The notes: generated by a model from the letters alone, not told the origin. Shown: positions 17,855-26,528, numbered from the stretch's first letter. The stretch is DNA of 64,000 nt from Pelagibacterales bacterium SAG-MED41 (GCA_014653545.1 JACWEJ010000001.1:100014-164013); one strand, 5' to 3'. A program made the numbers and translations.

Positions 17855-19980
17855 AAATAGGAATATTGTTACCTTATAAAGAAAACTTTTCACCAGAATA
17901 TCCTGGAGCCGTTTCTTTATTTGTTTTTGAAACAAGTAAAAAAAGTAAGTACAAAAAAGATATAGTTGTTTTCGGTAATACAAAATTTAAAACAAAATTT
18001 AAAATTAAATATCAAAATATAAATCTTAGTAAGAATTTATTAAGCAGCCAAACAAATAACTACGTAAACAAATTTATTAACCTTCAAAAAAAATACAATT
18101 TTTCAATAATTGAAGTACATAATAGACCTAGTTATATTAATCAGTTGAGTATCAAAATACCTAATAATATATTTTCTCTGTATTTCCATAATGATCCACT
18201 TTCAATGGATGGATCTAAAACTGTTTATGAAAGAAAAAAATTATTAAAAACCTGTTATAAAATAATTTTTAATAGTAATTGGTCAAAAAAAAGATTTTTA
18301 GAGGGTTTAGAAAATAAATTTATAAATAGTAATAAATTAGAAGTTTTTTTTCAATCTGCAAGAAAAAGCAATTTATCTGTAATTAAAAAAAAGAAAAATT
18401 GGATAACTTTTGTAGGTAAACTAAATAAAGCCAAAGGTTATGACGTATTCTCCCAATCTATTAAACAAGTTTTAAAAAGATTTCCAAATTGGAGAGCAAA
18501 AATTATCGGCGATGAAAAAAGAGAAAAAATTGATTTAATTTTTAAAAATGCAGATCTTTTAGGCTTTGTTAACCACGAGGAAGTAATAAAAATTTTTAAA
18601 AAATCTAGTATTGCTGTTGCGTGCTCGAGATGGGAAGAACCCTTTGGTAGAACGAGTTTAGAAGCATCTGCTAATGGTTGTGCTGTTATTATAACCGATA
18701 GAGGTGGATTGCCAGAAACTATAACCAATGCAAGAATCTTAATTAATTTATCACATAAAAATTTAACTAAAGAGATAATAAATTTAATAAAAAATGAAAA
18801 TCTAAGAAAAAGTTTACAAACCTTATCAATTAAAAATTTTTACCTTACACATGAATATGTAACAAGAATGATAGATAAATATAGAGATGAAAAACTTCAA
18901 TTAACTAAAAAATTTTACATAAAAAAAATAAAAAAATCTTTACGAATTTTACATATTACAAATTTTAATGAACGTCTGGATGGTAGATTATTTTTTAATA
19001 CTGGCAGAAGAATTAATAATGGTTTTATTAGGCAAGGTCATAGTGTTCTTGGTTTTAGTGATAGAGATATTCAAAAATATTATAAATCCTTTAATGATTT
19101 AAAGGGAGCTAAAACTCTAAATGATAAATTAAGAAAAACTTGTTACAATTATAAACCTGACTTGATTGTTTTAGGTCATGCAGACTTGATATCTAAAGAT
19201 CAAATTTCTGAGTTAAAAGAAGATTATCCAAACACAAAATTTTGTCAGTGGTTTTTAGATCCACTAAATAAAAAAGGACCTGATTTCGAAAGAAATAAAA
19301 ACAGAATATTAGATAAAATAAAAGTAGTTGACTCAACTTTTTTAACAACAAGTCCCGATGTATTAAGTTTTTTGAATAAAGATAATAGTTTTTATATTCC
19401 AAATCCTAGTGACAAATCTTTTGAAACGCTTAATAATTTTAATAACGCATGTAATGTAGATGTTTTTTTTGCACTAAGTCATGGTGTTCATAGAGGTGTC
19501 TTAAAGAGTGGTAAAACTGACGATAGAATACTTTTTTTAAACAGTCTTAAAGCTAATACACCTAACGTTAAATTCGACATATATGGTGTATCTAAAATTC
19601 AACCGATTTGGGCAGATCATTATTTTAAAACAATTGCAAATGCAAAAATGGGTTTAAATTTAAGTAGAGGAGAGGCTATAAAATATTATAGTAGTGATAG
19701 AATTACTCAAATTGTCGGTAATGGACTTGTATGTTTGATTGACGAAAGGACTAATTATAATAATTTTTTCAGTAATAATGAAATGGTTTTTTATAAGTCA
19801 ATAAATGATTTATCGGAAAAAATAACAAAAATATCATCTGATGAAAAGCTTCGAAAAAAAATTGCTAAAAATGGTAAACTTAAATATATGAAATATTTTA
19901 ATTCGGATCTTGTATCAGAATATATAATAGATAAAACATTAGGTATTAAATCAAACAAAATATATTTATGGGAAAAATAA
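17851..19980 (+). CDS. fused two-domain glycosyltransferase
   Basis: 709 residues starting at GTG 17851, which overlaps the upstream TGA (GTGA). The N-terminal half (about 1-345) is a GT4/GT-B transferase: FVGKLNKAKGYDVF, IIGDEKREK and the donor-site E-x7-E motif in EEPFGRTSLEASANG (about 270-285). The C-terminal half (about 365-700) looks like a second GT-B domain of the CgeB type: LRILHITNFNERLDG, DLIVLGHADLIS, FCQWFLDPLN and late GLNLSRGEAIKYYSSDRI. Such fusions build surface glycans by two successive transfers on the cytoplasmic membrane face. Its end overlaps gmd by 13 bp. Donor sugars unknown. Confidence 0.85.
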   Translation: MKIGILLPYKENFSPEYPGAVSLFVFETSKKSKYKKDIVVFGNTKFKTKFKIKYQNINLSKNLLSSQTNNYVNKFINLQKKYNFSIIEVHNRPSYINQLSIKIPNNIFSLYFHNDPLSMDGSKTVYERKKLLKTCYKIIFNSNWSKKRFLEGLENKFINSNKLEVFFQSARKSNLSVIKKKKNWITFVGKLNKAKGYDVFSQSIKQVLKRFPNWRAKIIGDEKREKIDLIFKNADLLGFVNHEEVIKIFKKSSIAVACSRWEEPFGRTSLEASANGCAVIITDRGGLPETITNARILINLSHKNLTKEIINLIKNENLRKSLQTLSIKNFYLTHEYVTRMIDKYRDEKLQLTKKFYIKKIKKSLRILHITNFNERLDGRLFFNTGRRINNGFIRQGHSVLGFSDRDIQKYYKSFNDLKGAKTLNDKLRKTCYNYKPDLIVLGHADLISKDQISELKEDYPNTKFCQWFLDPLNKKGPDFERNKNRILDKIKVVDSTFLTTSPDVLSFLNKDNSFYIPNPSDKSFETLNNFNNACNVDVFFALSHGVHRGVLKSGKTDDRILFLNSLKANTPNVKFDIYGVSKIQPIWADHYFKTIANAKMGLNLSRGEAIKYYSSDRITQIVGNGLVCLIDERTNYNNFFSNNEMVFYKSINDLSEKITKISSDEKLRKKIAKNGKLKYMKYFNSDLVSEYIIDKTLGIKSNKIYLWEK

Positions 19981-21017
19981 AAAAAAAGAAAATAGCACTT
20001 ATTTTTGGTATTACGGGTCAAGACGGCTCTTATCTAGCTGAACTTCTTTTAAAAAAAAACTATATTATTCACGGAGTAAAGAGAAGATCTTCAAGCGCGA
20101 ACACAGAAAGAATAGATCATTTATTTGATAGTTTGAATTTTTCTAATAAGAATTTTTTTATACACTATGGAGATATATCCGATGGCACTAGTACATTGAG
20201 TATAATAAATAAAGTAAAACCAAACGAAATTTATAACCTAGCAGCACAGAGTCATGTAAGGGTCTCTTTTGATGTCCCTGAATATACAGCTGATATTACT
20301 GCTTTAGGAGCACTAAGAATTTTAGAAGCAATTAGAATTCTAAAATTAAAAAAAACAAAATATTATCAAGCTTCAAGTTCTGAAATGTATGGGTTAGTAA
20401 AAAAAAAAAATTCTCTTAATGAATTAACACCTTTTCATCCAAGATCTGTTTATGGTGTTTCTAAAGTTTTCGCTTTTCATACTGCGGTTCATTACAGAGA
20501 AGCTTATGGAATTTTTGCATCCAATGGTATTTTATTTAATCATGAGTCGCCAAGAAGGGGACCAACATTTGTTACCAAAAAAATAGTTCAAGGATTAGTG
20601 CGTATAAAAAAAGGTTATCAAAAAAAATTAACTTTAGGGAATTTATACGCAATAAGAGATTGGGGTCATGCCAAGGACTATGCAACATCAATGTGGAAAA
20701 TTCTACAATATAAAAAACCAGATGACTGGGTAATTGCAACTAACAAAGAAACCACCGTAAAAAATTTCGTAAATAAAGTATCAAAAAAACTTGAAATTAA
20801 ACTTAAATGGATAGGAAAGGGAGAAAATGAAAAAGGTATTGATCAAGAAAGCAAAAAGGTAATTGTAGAAATTGACAAGAAATACTTTAGACCTTCTGAG
20901 GTCGATTTCTTAAGAGGTGATTTTTCAAAAGCTAAAAAATTACTTAAATGGAAACCCATCTACAACACTGACGATTTGATAGAGGATATGATATCTTCTG
21001 AATTAGAGAATAATTAA
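19968..21017 (+). CDS. gmd: GDP-mannose 4,6-dehydratase
   Basis: 349 residues, standard length. Converts GDP-D-mannose to GDP-4-keto-6-deoxy-D-mannose, precursor of fucose, rhamnose, perosamine and colitose. Extended-SDR features: GITGQDGSYLAELLL (about 14-28), VKRRSSSANTERIDHL (NADP contacts), YNLAAQSHVRVSFD, catalytic YxxxK in YGVSKVFAFH, and NHESPRRG with KDYATSMW. Its product is the natural substrate of the ColD-like enzyme encoded directly after it (stop/start overlap TAATG). GDP-mannose could come from ManC at the right edge. Confidence 0.95.
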   Translation: MGKIKKKKIALIFGITGQDGSYLAELLLKKNYIIHGVKRRSSSANTERIDHLFDSLNFSNKNFFIHYGDISDGTSTLSIINKVKPNEIYNLAAQSHVRVSFDVPEYTADITALGALRILEAIRILKLKKTKYYQASSSEMYGLVKKKNSLNELTPFHPRSVYGVSKVFAFHTAVHYREAYGIFASNGILFNHESPRRGPTFVTKKIVQGLVRIKKGYQKKLTLGNLYAIRDWGHAKDYATSMWKILQYKKPDDWVIATNKETTVKNFVNKVSKKLEIKLKWIGKGENEKGIDQESKKVIVEIDKKYFRPSEVDFLRGDFSKAKKLLKWKPIYNTDDLIEDMISSELENN

Positions 21018-22210
21018 TGCCAAAAAGCTTTTTTTATCCTCTTCTTGAAGATCCTTTCAGAAAAAAGGATCTAGATAAAGCTATAGAAGTGATAAAAACA
21101 GGCAAACTTACTATAGGCAAACATACCAAAAAATTTGAAAAAGTTTTTACGAAGAAAATTAAAACAAAATTTTCTTTAATGGTAAATTCCGGATCTTCAG
21201 CTAATCTTTTAGCTTTACAATGTCTAATAAACCCTTATCGAAAAAAAAGGTTAGAAAGGGGAGACTCAGTTCTTATACCAACTGTTTGTTGGTCTACCTC
21301 ACTATGGCCTATAATACAATCAGGATTAAATCCTGTTTTCGTCGATATTGATCCTGTCACATTAAATATTGATTTAAAAGATCTAGAAAAAAAAATTAAT
21401 AAACGAACAAAGGCTTTATTGTTAGTTCATGTTTTAGGAAACTCAACGAACATGAATCAATTAATGAAGATTCTTAGGAAAAAAAATATTATTTTAATTG
21501 AAGATACTTGCGAGTCCTTAGGATCAAAATACAAAAATAAATATCTGGGTACATTTGGAGAATTTTCATCATTTTCTTTTTATTCATCACATCAAATATC
21601 TTCAGGTGAAGGAGGTATGATAACTTGTCGAAATTTAGAAGATTACGAAATTCTTAAAGCTCTTAGGTCTCATGGTTGGTCAAGAGGATTAAAAAGTGAA
21701 AAAAATATATCTAAAAAAAATAGACATTTAGACTCAAGATTTATTTTTTATAATTCTGGTTTTAATCTACGGCCAACTGATATTTCAGCTTCTATTGGAT
21801 TAAGTCAGTTTAATGATATGAATAATTTTATATCACTCAGAAATAAAAATAGAAATTTAATTGTTAATTCACTTAAAAAGAATAAGGTTATTAGCGAAAA
21901 ATTTTATTTTGTAGAGGCAAATAAAAACGTAAAACCTTCTTGGTTTGGAATACCCATTTATATTAAAAATAAAAAAAATAGAAAAAAATTTATTCAAAAT
22001 ATAGAAAAAAAAGGTATTGAAACAAGACCTATAATAAGCGGAAACTTTATAAGACAGCCATCAGTTAAAAAATATAAACTTATAAATAAAGCAAAATTTT
22101 TTAATTCAGACATAGTTAATGATCATGGTTTTTTTATAGGTTTACCAACAAAAAAAATTAATAATATTTTTGTAAATAGAATAATTAAAGCTTTTGAACA
22201 AAGTATTTAA
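21017..22210 (+). CDS. ColD/RfbH-like sugar-nucleotide 3-dehydratase (DegT fold, His in place of PLP lysine)
   Basis: 397 residues, DegT/DnrJ/EryC1 fold. The usual Schiff-base Lys position carries His: FSFYSSHQISSGEGG (about 189-203). This substitution marks the 3-dehydratases ColD (GDP-4-keto-6-deoxymannose) and RfbH/AscC (CDP sugars) and excludes an ordinary aminotransferase. PIIQSGLNPVFVDIDP and LIEDTCESLGSKY also match that subgroup. The length near 390, the lack of the extra Cys cluster of the Fe-S E1 type and the adjacent gmd favour a ColD-like reaction: PLP/glutamate-driven C-3 deoxygenation. Ends with a 17 bp overlap with the reductase gene. Confidence 0.85.
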   Translation: MPKSFFYPLLEDPFRKKDLDKAIEVIKTGKLTIGKHTKKFEKVFTKKIKTKFSLMVNSGSSANLLALQCLINPYRKKRLERGDSVLIPTVCWSTSLWPIIQSGLNPVFVDIDPVTLNIDLKDLEKKINKRTKALLLVHVLGNSTNMNQLMKILRKKNIILIEDTCESLGSKYKNKYLGTFGEFSSFSFYSSHQISSGEGGMITCRNLEDYEILKALRSHGWSRGLKSEKNISKKNRHLDSRFIFYNSGFNLRPTDISASIGLSQFNDMNNFISLRNKNRNLIVNSLKKNKVISEKFYFVEANKNVKPSWFGIPIYIKNKKNRKKFIQNIEKKGIETRPIISGNFIRQPSVKKYKLINKAKFFNSDIVNDHGFFIGLPTKKINNIFVNRIIKAFEQSI

Positions 22211-23030
22211 AAAAATTATCGGAATTACGGGTGCTAATGGTGCACTAGGAAGTCAGTTCATAAAAAAAAATAAAACTAAATACATTTTCAGAATTTACAA
22301 AGATAAAATTGAAAATAAAAAAAAATTTAAGTCATGGCTTTATAAAAATTTAGATATTCAGCAATTTGTTCATTTTGCTGCGATTTCATCAATAGAAAGA
22401 ACAAATAAAAATCCCGAAAAAACCTATAAAGTAAATTCATCAGCAACTATTGATATTATAAAAATATTGAACAAAGCTAAATTAATAAATTTTGATTATT
22501 TTTTATTTTCCTCTTCATCTCATGTATATAAACCATCCTTTAAAGCCTTATATGAGAATTCAACAAGAGAACCCTCAACAGTTTATGGAAGATCAAAAAA
22601 AAAAGTGGAGGATTTTATCTTAAAAAATCGTAAAAAAATAAGATTCAAAATAGGTGTTGCTAGAATTTTTAATTTTTATTCTCACAAGCACGATAAAGGT
22701 TTTTTTATTCAGGATATGAAAAAGAAAATGAAAATTAATAATAAGTTTTTAAGAATAAAAAAAATTAATGTTTCTAGGGACTATATTAATTTAAATCAGC
22801 TTTGTGAGATTTTATTTTTTATATTTAATAAAAAGATTTCAAAAATTGTTAACGTCGGAAGTGGAAGGGAATTAAATTTGATAGATTTAATCAAATTAAT
22901 AAAGATTAAAAACAAATTAAAAAATAAATTAATATACGAAGATAAAAAATATCCAGGACTATTTGCTAATATAAATTTATTAAGAAAATTAGGTTATAGA
23001 AAAAAAATGATAAAATTCAAATTCAAATGA
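22194..23030 (+). CDS. extended SDR, NAD-dependent epimerase/dehydratase or reductase
   Basis: 278 residues from TTG 22194; no in-frame ATG lies before the nucleotide-binding motif IIGITGANGALGSQF (about 8-22), so a rare start inside the upstream gene is needed. Visible: FVHFAAISSIERT, SSSSHVYKP, the catalytic YxxxK in YGRSKKKVEDF, and IVNVGSGRELNLIDLI. Position after gmd and the ColD-like gene suggests it reduces (or epimerises and reduces, as ColC does) the GDP-4-keto-3,6-dideoxy sugar to the final GDP-3,6-dideoxyhexose. That role is inference from context. Confidence 0.8.
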   Translation: MNKVFKKIIGITGANGALGSQFIKKNKTKYIFRIYKDKIENKKKFKSWLYKNLDIQQFVHFAAISSIERTNKNPEKTYKVNSSATIDIIKILNKAKLINFDYFLFSSSSHVYKPSFKALYENSTREPSTVYGRSKKKVEDFILKNRKKIRFKIGVARIFNFYSHKHDKGFFIQDMKKKMKINNKFLRIKKINVSRDYINLNQLCEILFFIFNKKISKIVNVGSGRELNLIDLIKLIKIKNKLKNKLIYEDKKYPGLFANINLLRKLGYRKKMIKFKFK

Positions 23031-24067
23031 AAAAATTTATTATATTCAGAACGGATAGACTAGGAGACTTTTTAATAATTACTAATATTATTAGAGCAAT
23101 AAAAAGAAAATATAAAAACTCACATATAACAGTGGTAGGATCACCTTATAATAAAAAAATTATCAATTCTTACAAAACTATTAATAAAGTACTAATTTAT
23201 GATAAAAATAGTACGTTGCGTAAAAAAATTTCAATCTTTAGCAACATAGTTAAATCTAATTATTTTTGTTCATTAAGTTTAGATGGAAAATCTTTTTCTA
23301 ATTTTGCAAATCTTTTTTTAAAAGCAAAAAAAAAATTTGGAATTGCTTACAAGTTTAATCTATTTGATTTTGTATTAAATTTAAAATGGTCTAAGCCAAA
23401 TTTTTTTTATAATTATTTTATATTTGATAAATTTGAGACTTTTACAAGCAAGAAAAATTTGTCAAATGCAGAACATTTACCATCTATATTAGTAAAATTA
23501 GCTAATAATCTAAATCTTAAACTAAATTCAAAAAATAATTATTTTTATGAAATTAAGAAAAAAAATATTTATCTATCTAAAAAATTATATAATAAAAGAA
23601 TAAAGTCAAATTTTATATTGATTCATCTTGATGAAAAATGGAACGATATAATTTTTATTAATACGAATTTATCTCAAGAATTGTTAAATTTTCAAAAAAA
23701 AGTTGATAAAAAGATAGTAATTACTTCAAACAATAATAGAGAATTATACTATAAGTATTTAAAGAAAAATTTAAAAAAAAATAGGAAAATTATTTTTTTG
23801 GAAAATTTAAATCTAGCAATATTTGAGAGAATGATAGCAATGTCATCATATTCCATCAGCTGTCACTCAGGTTTTTTGGTACAAATATCAGGTTTTAATA
23901 ATACAAATATTATTGACATTATAAATAAAAAAGATTTTCAGTGGTATAGTTGTTGGAAACCTCTAAACACAAAACATAAATTCGTCTACAAATCCAATTT
24001 AAATAAAAAAATCCAATTAAATTCAATATTCAAACAAATTGTAACAGTGGCTAATAAGTTCAAATGA
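23027..24067 (+). CDS. glycosyltransferase family 9 (heptosyltransferase-like)
   Basis: 346 residues. N-terminal IIFRTDRLGDFLIITNIIRAIKRKY (about 4-28) is the characteristic GT9 start of ADP-heptose:LPS heptosyltransferases. The C-terminal donor site is weaker, with MSSYSISCHSGFLVQISG (about 277-294) in place of the usual DTGxxH. Very rich in Lys, Asn, Ile and Phe. Probably adds a sugar to lipopolysaccharide core or another surface glycan at the inner membrane. Four-bp overlaps join it to both neighbours. Confidence 0.8.
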   Translation: MKKFIIFRTDRLGDFLIITNIIRAIKRKYKNSHITVVGSPYNKKIINSYKTINKVLIYDKNSTLRKKISIFSNIVKSNYFCSLSLDGKSFSNFANLFLKAKKKFGIAYKFNLFDFVLNLKWSKPNFFYNYFIFDKFETFTSKKNLSNAEHLPSILVKLANNLNLKLNSKNNYFYEIKKKNIYLSKKLYNKRIKSNFILIHLDEKWNDIIFINTNLSQELLNFQKKVDKKIVITSNNNRELYYKYLKKNLKKNRKIIFLENLNLAIFERMIAMSSYSISCHSGFLVQISGFNNTNIIDIINKKDFQWYSCWKPLNTKHKFVYKSNLNKKIQLNSIFKQIVTVANKFK

Positions 24068-25035
24068 TAAAAATTTGGGGAACTTCATTTAGTTTAATAG
24101 GTGATCTAATCATGAGCTTACCTCAATTAACTTATTATAAAAAAAAACATAAAAATACCTATATCTACTTTGTAATACATAAAAAAATATCTTATTGCGC
24201 TCCACTTTTTTTTAATCATCCTGATATAGACAAAATTCTTATTTCAGGTGAATGGAGCTCGTTTAATTCTGATGATTTTAAAATTGCATCAGAATGCGAT
24301 ATTGTTACTACTAAATTAGATCATATAAATAAAAAAATTTTAGATCGCCAACATGAGAATAATCGTTGGTACAATCAAAGATCTTGTATAGAAGAAACGG
24401 CTCTAATGTCTGGAATTACAGACCTAAATGATACCTTAACTAATAATGAAAAAATTCCTTTCTTGAACAAATGGTTTGACTCTGGATTTGAAGATGAGCA
24501 AAAAAAAGCTGCCTATACTTATGACAAAGTAGACTCAAAACGAAATAATATTTTAAGTAAATCATTGGCTATATGGCCTTTTGCAGGTTACGGTAGAAGT
24601 AAGAACCGCAATCCCTCTGAAAAATGGTGGGGTAGGTTAGTTTCAAAATTAATTGATAGTTCAATCAATGTTTATCATTTCGGTTACTTTAAAGAACCTA
24701 AGCTATCTGAAAATAAAAGATATTATCATAAATTAACTAACCTTGATTTTTTTAATCAAATTAAAATTTCCTTAGGATCTAAACTCGCTCTTGGCACAGA
24801 TTCAGGGTCTATGTGGGTACTAGCTGCCTACAATCATCCAATGATTATATTAGGAACTAACTGGTACGACAATCATGCAAGCAATTTTCAAGCTACTATC
24901 CCACCAATTAAAAAGGGAGAATGTATATTTAATCAAAATAATTTTTTAAATTTAAATATTGATGAAGTTTATAAGAAAATTTTGTCTTACGGTGTTAAAA
25001 ATGAAAATTTTATTGATAAAATTTTAAGATTTTAA
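24064..25035 (+). CDS. GT9-like glycosyltransferase
   Basis: 323 residues. IKIWGTSFSLIGDLIMSLPQLTYYKKKH (about 2-29) resembles the GT9 opening (GDxxxxLPxL). The C-terminal half has IWPFAGYGRSKNRNPSEKWW, like the acceptor/donor loop, and LGTDSGSMWVLAAYNHP (about 243-259), the DTGxxHLA-like donor motif. Substrate unknown. It is the last gene of the forward polysaccharide operon and converges with the recombinase gene 9 nt away. Confidence 0.75.
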   Translation: MIKIWGTSFSLIGDLIMSLPQLTYYKKKHKNTYIYFVIHKKISYCAPLFFNHPDIDKILISGEWSSFNSDDFKIASECDIVTTKLDHINKKILDRQHENNRWYNQRSCIEETALMSGITDLNDTLTNNEKIPFLNKWFDSGFEDEQKKAAYTYDKVDSKRNNILSKSLAIWPFAGYGRSKNRNPSEKWWGRLVSKLIDSSINVYHFGYFKEPKLSENKRYYHKLTNLDFFNQIKISLGSKLALGTDSGSMWVLAAYNHPMIILGTNWYDNHASNFQATIPPIKKGECIFNQNNFLNLNIDEVYKKILSYGVKNENFIDKILRF

Positions 25036-25044
25036 GTTTGTTTT

Positions 25045-25959
25045 TTATTCATTTGAAATTTTATTTAAAGCATTATTCTTGAATAAATCAGCCTCTTTAA
25101 TGTATCTTCGCACCATATCAACTGATTTATGACCAGTCATAGTCATTATATTCCTTTCACTAGCTCCATATTCAGCTGTTGTGGTTGCAAAACCTGATCT
25201 TAGACTGTGACCAGCATATTTTTTTTCATCTAAACCTGCGCTTAAAGCATGCTTCTTTAATATTAAAGCTACGTTTTTATCTGATATAGGAAAAACTAAA
25301 TTATTTTTATTTTCAATCATCCAGTTTTTAAGATGGTCAACCGGGCAATATTCTACATATTTAAAAGAGGGGATTGCTTTAGTCATTCCCTCTCCGGATT
25401 GGTCAGATTTAGATTTTTTTACAAATATTTTTACTCCTTCGTTAACAAATTCAACATCATCTCTAGTAATGGACACAAGTTCTGATCTTCTAAATCCACC
25501 TGAGAAACCTAATAAAATTAAAGATTTATCCCTTAATTTTTTAAATTGACTAACTGATGAATTATTAATTACTTTAATTATTTTTTTTAATTCATTAAAT
25601 AATAGAGGTTTTTTTGCTTTTTGATGAACACCTATTTGTCTCTTTATACCTAATAAATTTTCAACTATTATTGGATGTTTAATATCTAAATAATGTCCTT
25701 TGTATCTATGCATAACGTTTATAGACGCTAAACGTCTTTTTAAAGTGCTGTATTTAGATTGTTTTGATAAATATGTTAAATAAAGCGAAACTGTCTTTGG
25801 ATCAGTGGGCATGCTCTTCATCCCATGTTTTGAGCAAAATAATATAAAATCGTTAAAATCAGATTTATAAGCTCGAATAGTATTTTTAGCTTTAGAAAGC
25901 TTTAGATTGTCTAAAGTCTCAATTTCAAGTTTTTTAATTTCAGTTGTTAAATCTTTCAT
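25045..25959 (-). CDS. tyrosine recombinase/site-specific integrase
   Basis: 304 residues. The N-terminal SAM-like core-binding domain (about 15-110) has TIRAYKSDFNDFILFC; the catalytic domain (about 125-300) carries all expected residues: Arg in GFRRSELVSI, HxxR in HSLRSGFATTTAEYG, the second His in MTGHKSVDMV and nucleophile Tyr in RRYIKEAD. It cleaves and rejoins DNA through a 3'-phosphotyrosine. It could be an island integrase, a Xer-like resolvase or a phage-derived enzyme. Its start codon lies one base from a perfect 11-7-11 inverted repeat (25961-25989), a plausible binding site. No other phage genes are present. Confidence 0.92.
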   Translation of the reverse strand: MKDLTTEIKKLEIETLDNLKLSKAKNTIRAYKSDFNDFILFCSKHGMKSMPTDPKTVSLYLTYLSKQSKYSTLKRRLASINVMHRYKGHYLDIKHPIIVENLLGIKRQIGVHQKAKKPLLFNELKKIIKVINNSSVSQFKKLRDKSLILLGFSGGFRRSELVSITRDDVEFVNEGVKIFVKKSKSDQSGEGMTKAIPSFKYVEYCPVDHLKNWMIENKNNLVFPISDKNVALILKKHALSAGLDEKKYAGHSLRSGFATTTAEYGASERNIMTMTGHKSVDMVRRYIKEADLFKNNALNKISNE

Positions 25960-25960
25960 A

Positions 25961-25989
25961 ATTTCCGATAACCATTAATTATCGGAAAT
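25961..25989. repeat. perfect inverted repeat, dif-like 11-7-11 architecture
   Basis: ATTTCCGATAA and its exact complement TTATCGGAAAT flank the 7 bp spacer CCATTAA. The inner ends ATAA/TTAT and 11 bp arms match the layout of Xer/dif and other tyrosine-recombinase core sites (6-8 bp spacers). It starts one base upstream of the recombinase start codon, so in the recombinase mRNA it would also form a stable hairpin next to the ATG. Alternatives are an operator or a simple RNA hairpin. Confidence 0.6.
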
Positions 25990-26035
25990 ATATATTAAGT
26001 GATTTTAGATGTCAATATGTATAATTTCAAAGTTC

Positions 26036-26200
26036 ATGATTAAATTTATTCTTCCCATAGCAGTTTTTATAGCAGCCGTTTACGGAATTTCGTATTACTG
26101 GACCAACTCAAGTTCAAAAGGAAAAAAAAAGATAGCTTTAGGCTTAATAATAGCCCTTATAATAGGCATATCTCTAACAATTTTCTTAATATTTCACTAA
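26036..26200 (+). CDS. small two-helix membrane protein, unknown function
   Basis: 54 residues from ATG 26036 (an in-frame start at 26009 would add 9 residues; the shorter form places the hydrophobic segment at the N-terminus). Two transmembrane helices (about 1-21 and 33-53) are separated by a polar, basic loop with SSSKGKKK. No family is recognisable. The stop overlaps the MGMT-like start by one base, so the two are translationally linked. The region between this gene and the recombinase carries the inverted repeat. Confidence 0.6.
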   Translation: MIKFILPIAVFIAAVYGISYYWTNSSSKGKKKIALGLIIALIIGISLTIFLIFH

Positions 26201-26475
26201 TGAAGCTATTAGGAACTAAATTTCAGCTTAAAGTATGGGCTTATTTGAGGAAAATACCCCGTGGTAGCATTAAAACCTACTCTCAAGTGGCAAAAGCCAT
26301 TGGTAAACCGCTTGCTACACGTGCTGTGGCCAATGCTATAGGAAAAAACCCATACGCGCCTAAAATACCTTGCCATAGAGTTATAAGATCTGACGGATCG
26401 ATTGGAGGCTACTCAGGCAAAAGAGGTGTTAAAACAAAGAGATTTTTGCTAAAAAAAGAGGGTATAAAGCTCTAG
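26200..26475 (+). CDS. MGMT-type DNA-binding domain protein (Ogt/ATL family)
   Basis: 91 residues, only the C-terminal winged-helix domain of O6-alkylguanine-DNA alkyltransferases. The start FQLKVWAYLRKIPRGSIKTYSQVAKAIG and the active-site motif IPCHRVIRSDGSIGGYSG (about 67-84) are textbook. The acceptor Cys is present, so direct alkyl transfer is possible, unlike ATL proteins where Trp replaces Cys. The N-terminal domain is missing entirely, a streamlined form. It is followed by the only long gene-free stretch. Confidence 0.9.
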   Translation: MKLLGTKFQLKVWAYLRKIPRGSIKTYSQVAKAIGKPLATRAVANAIGKNPYAPKIPCHRVIRSDGSIGGYSGKRGVKTKRFLLKKEGIKL

Positions 26476-26528
26476 AATTGTTATTTGACGAGCGATCGAG
26501 TCTATTAGCCCCTATTTGACTGTATTTT

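Noticed and set aside
19810-19819. Second copy of the recombinase arm (TTATCGGAAA) inside the fused glycosyltransferase gene, and a shorter one at 22216
   Set aside because: Single half-sites within coding sequence, no inverted partner at the right spacing; expected by chance in A+T-rich DNA.
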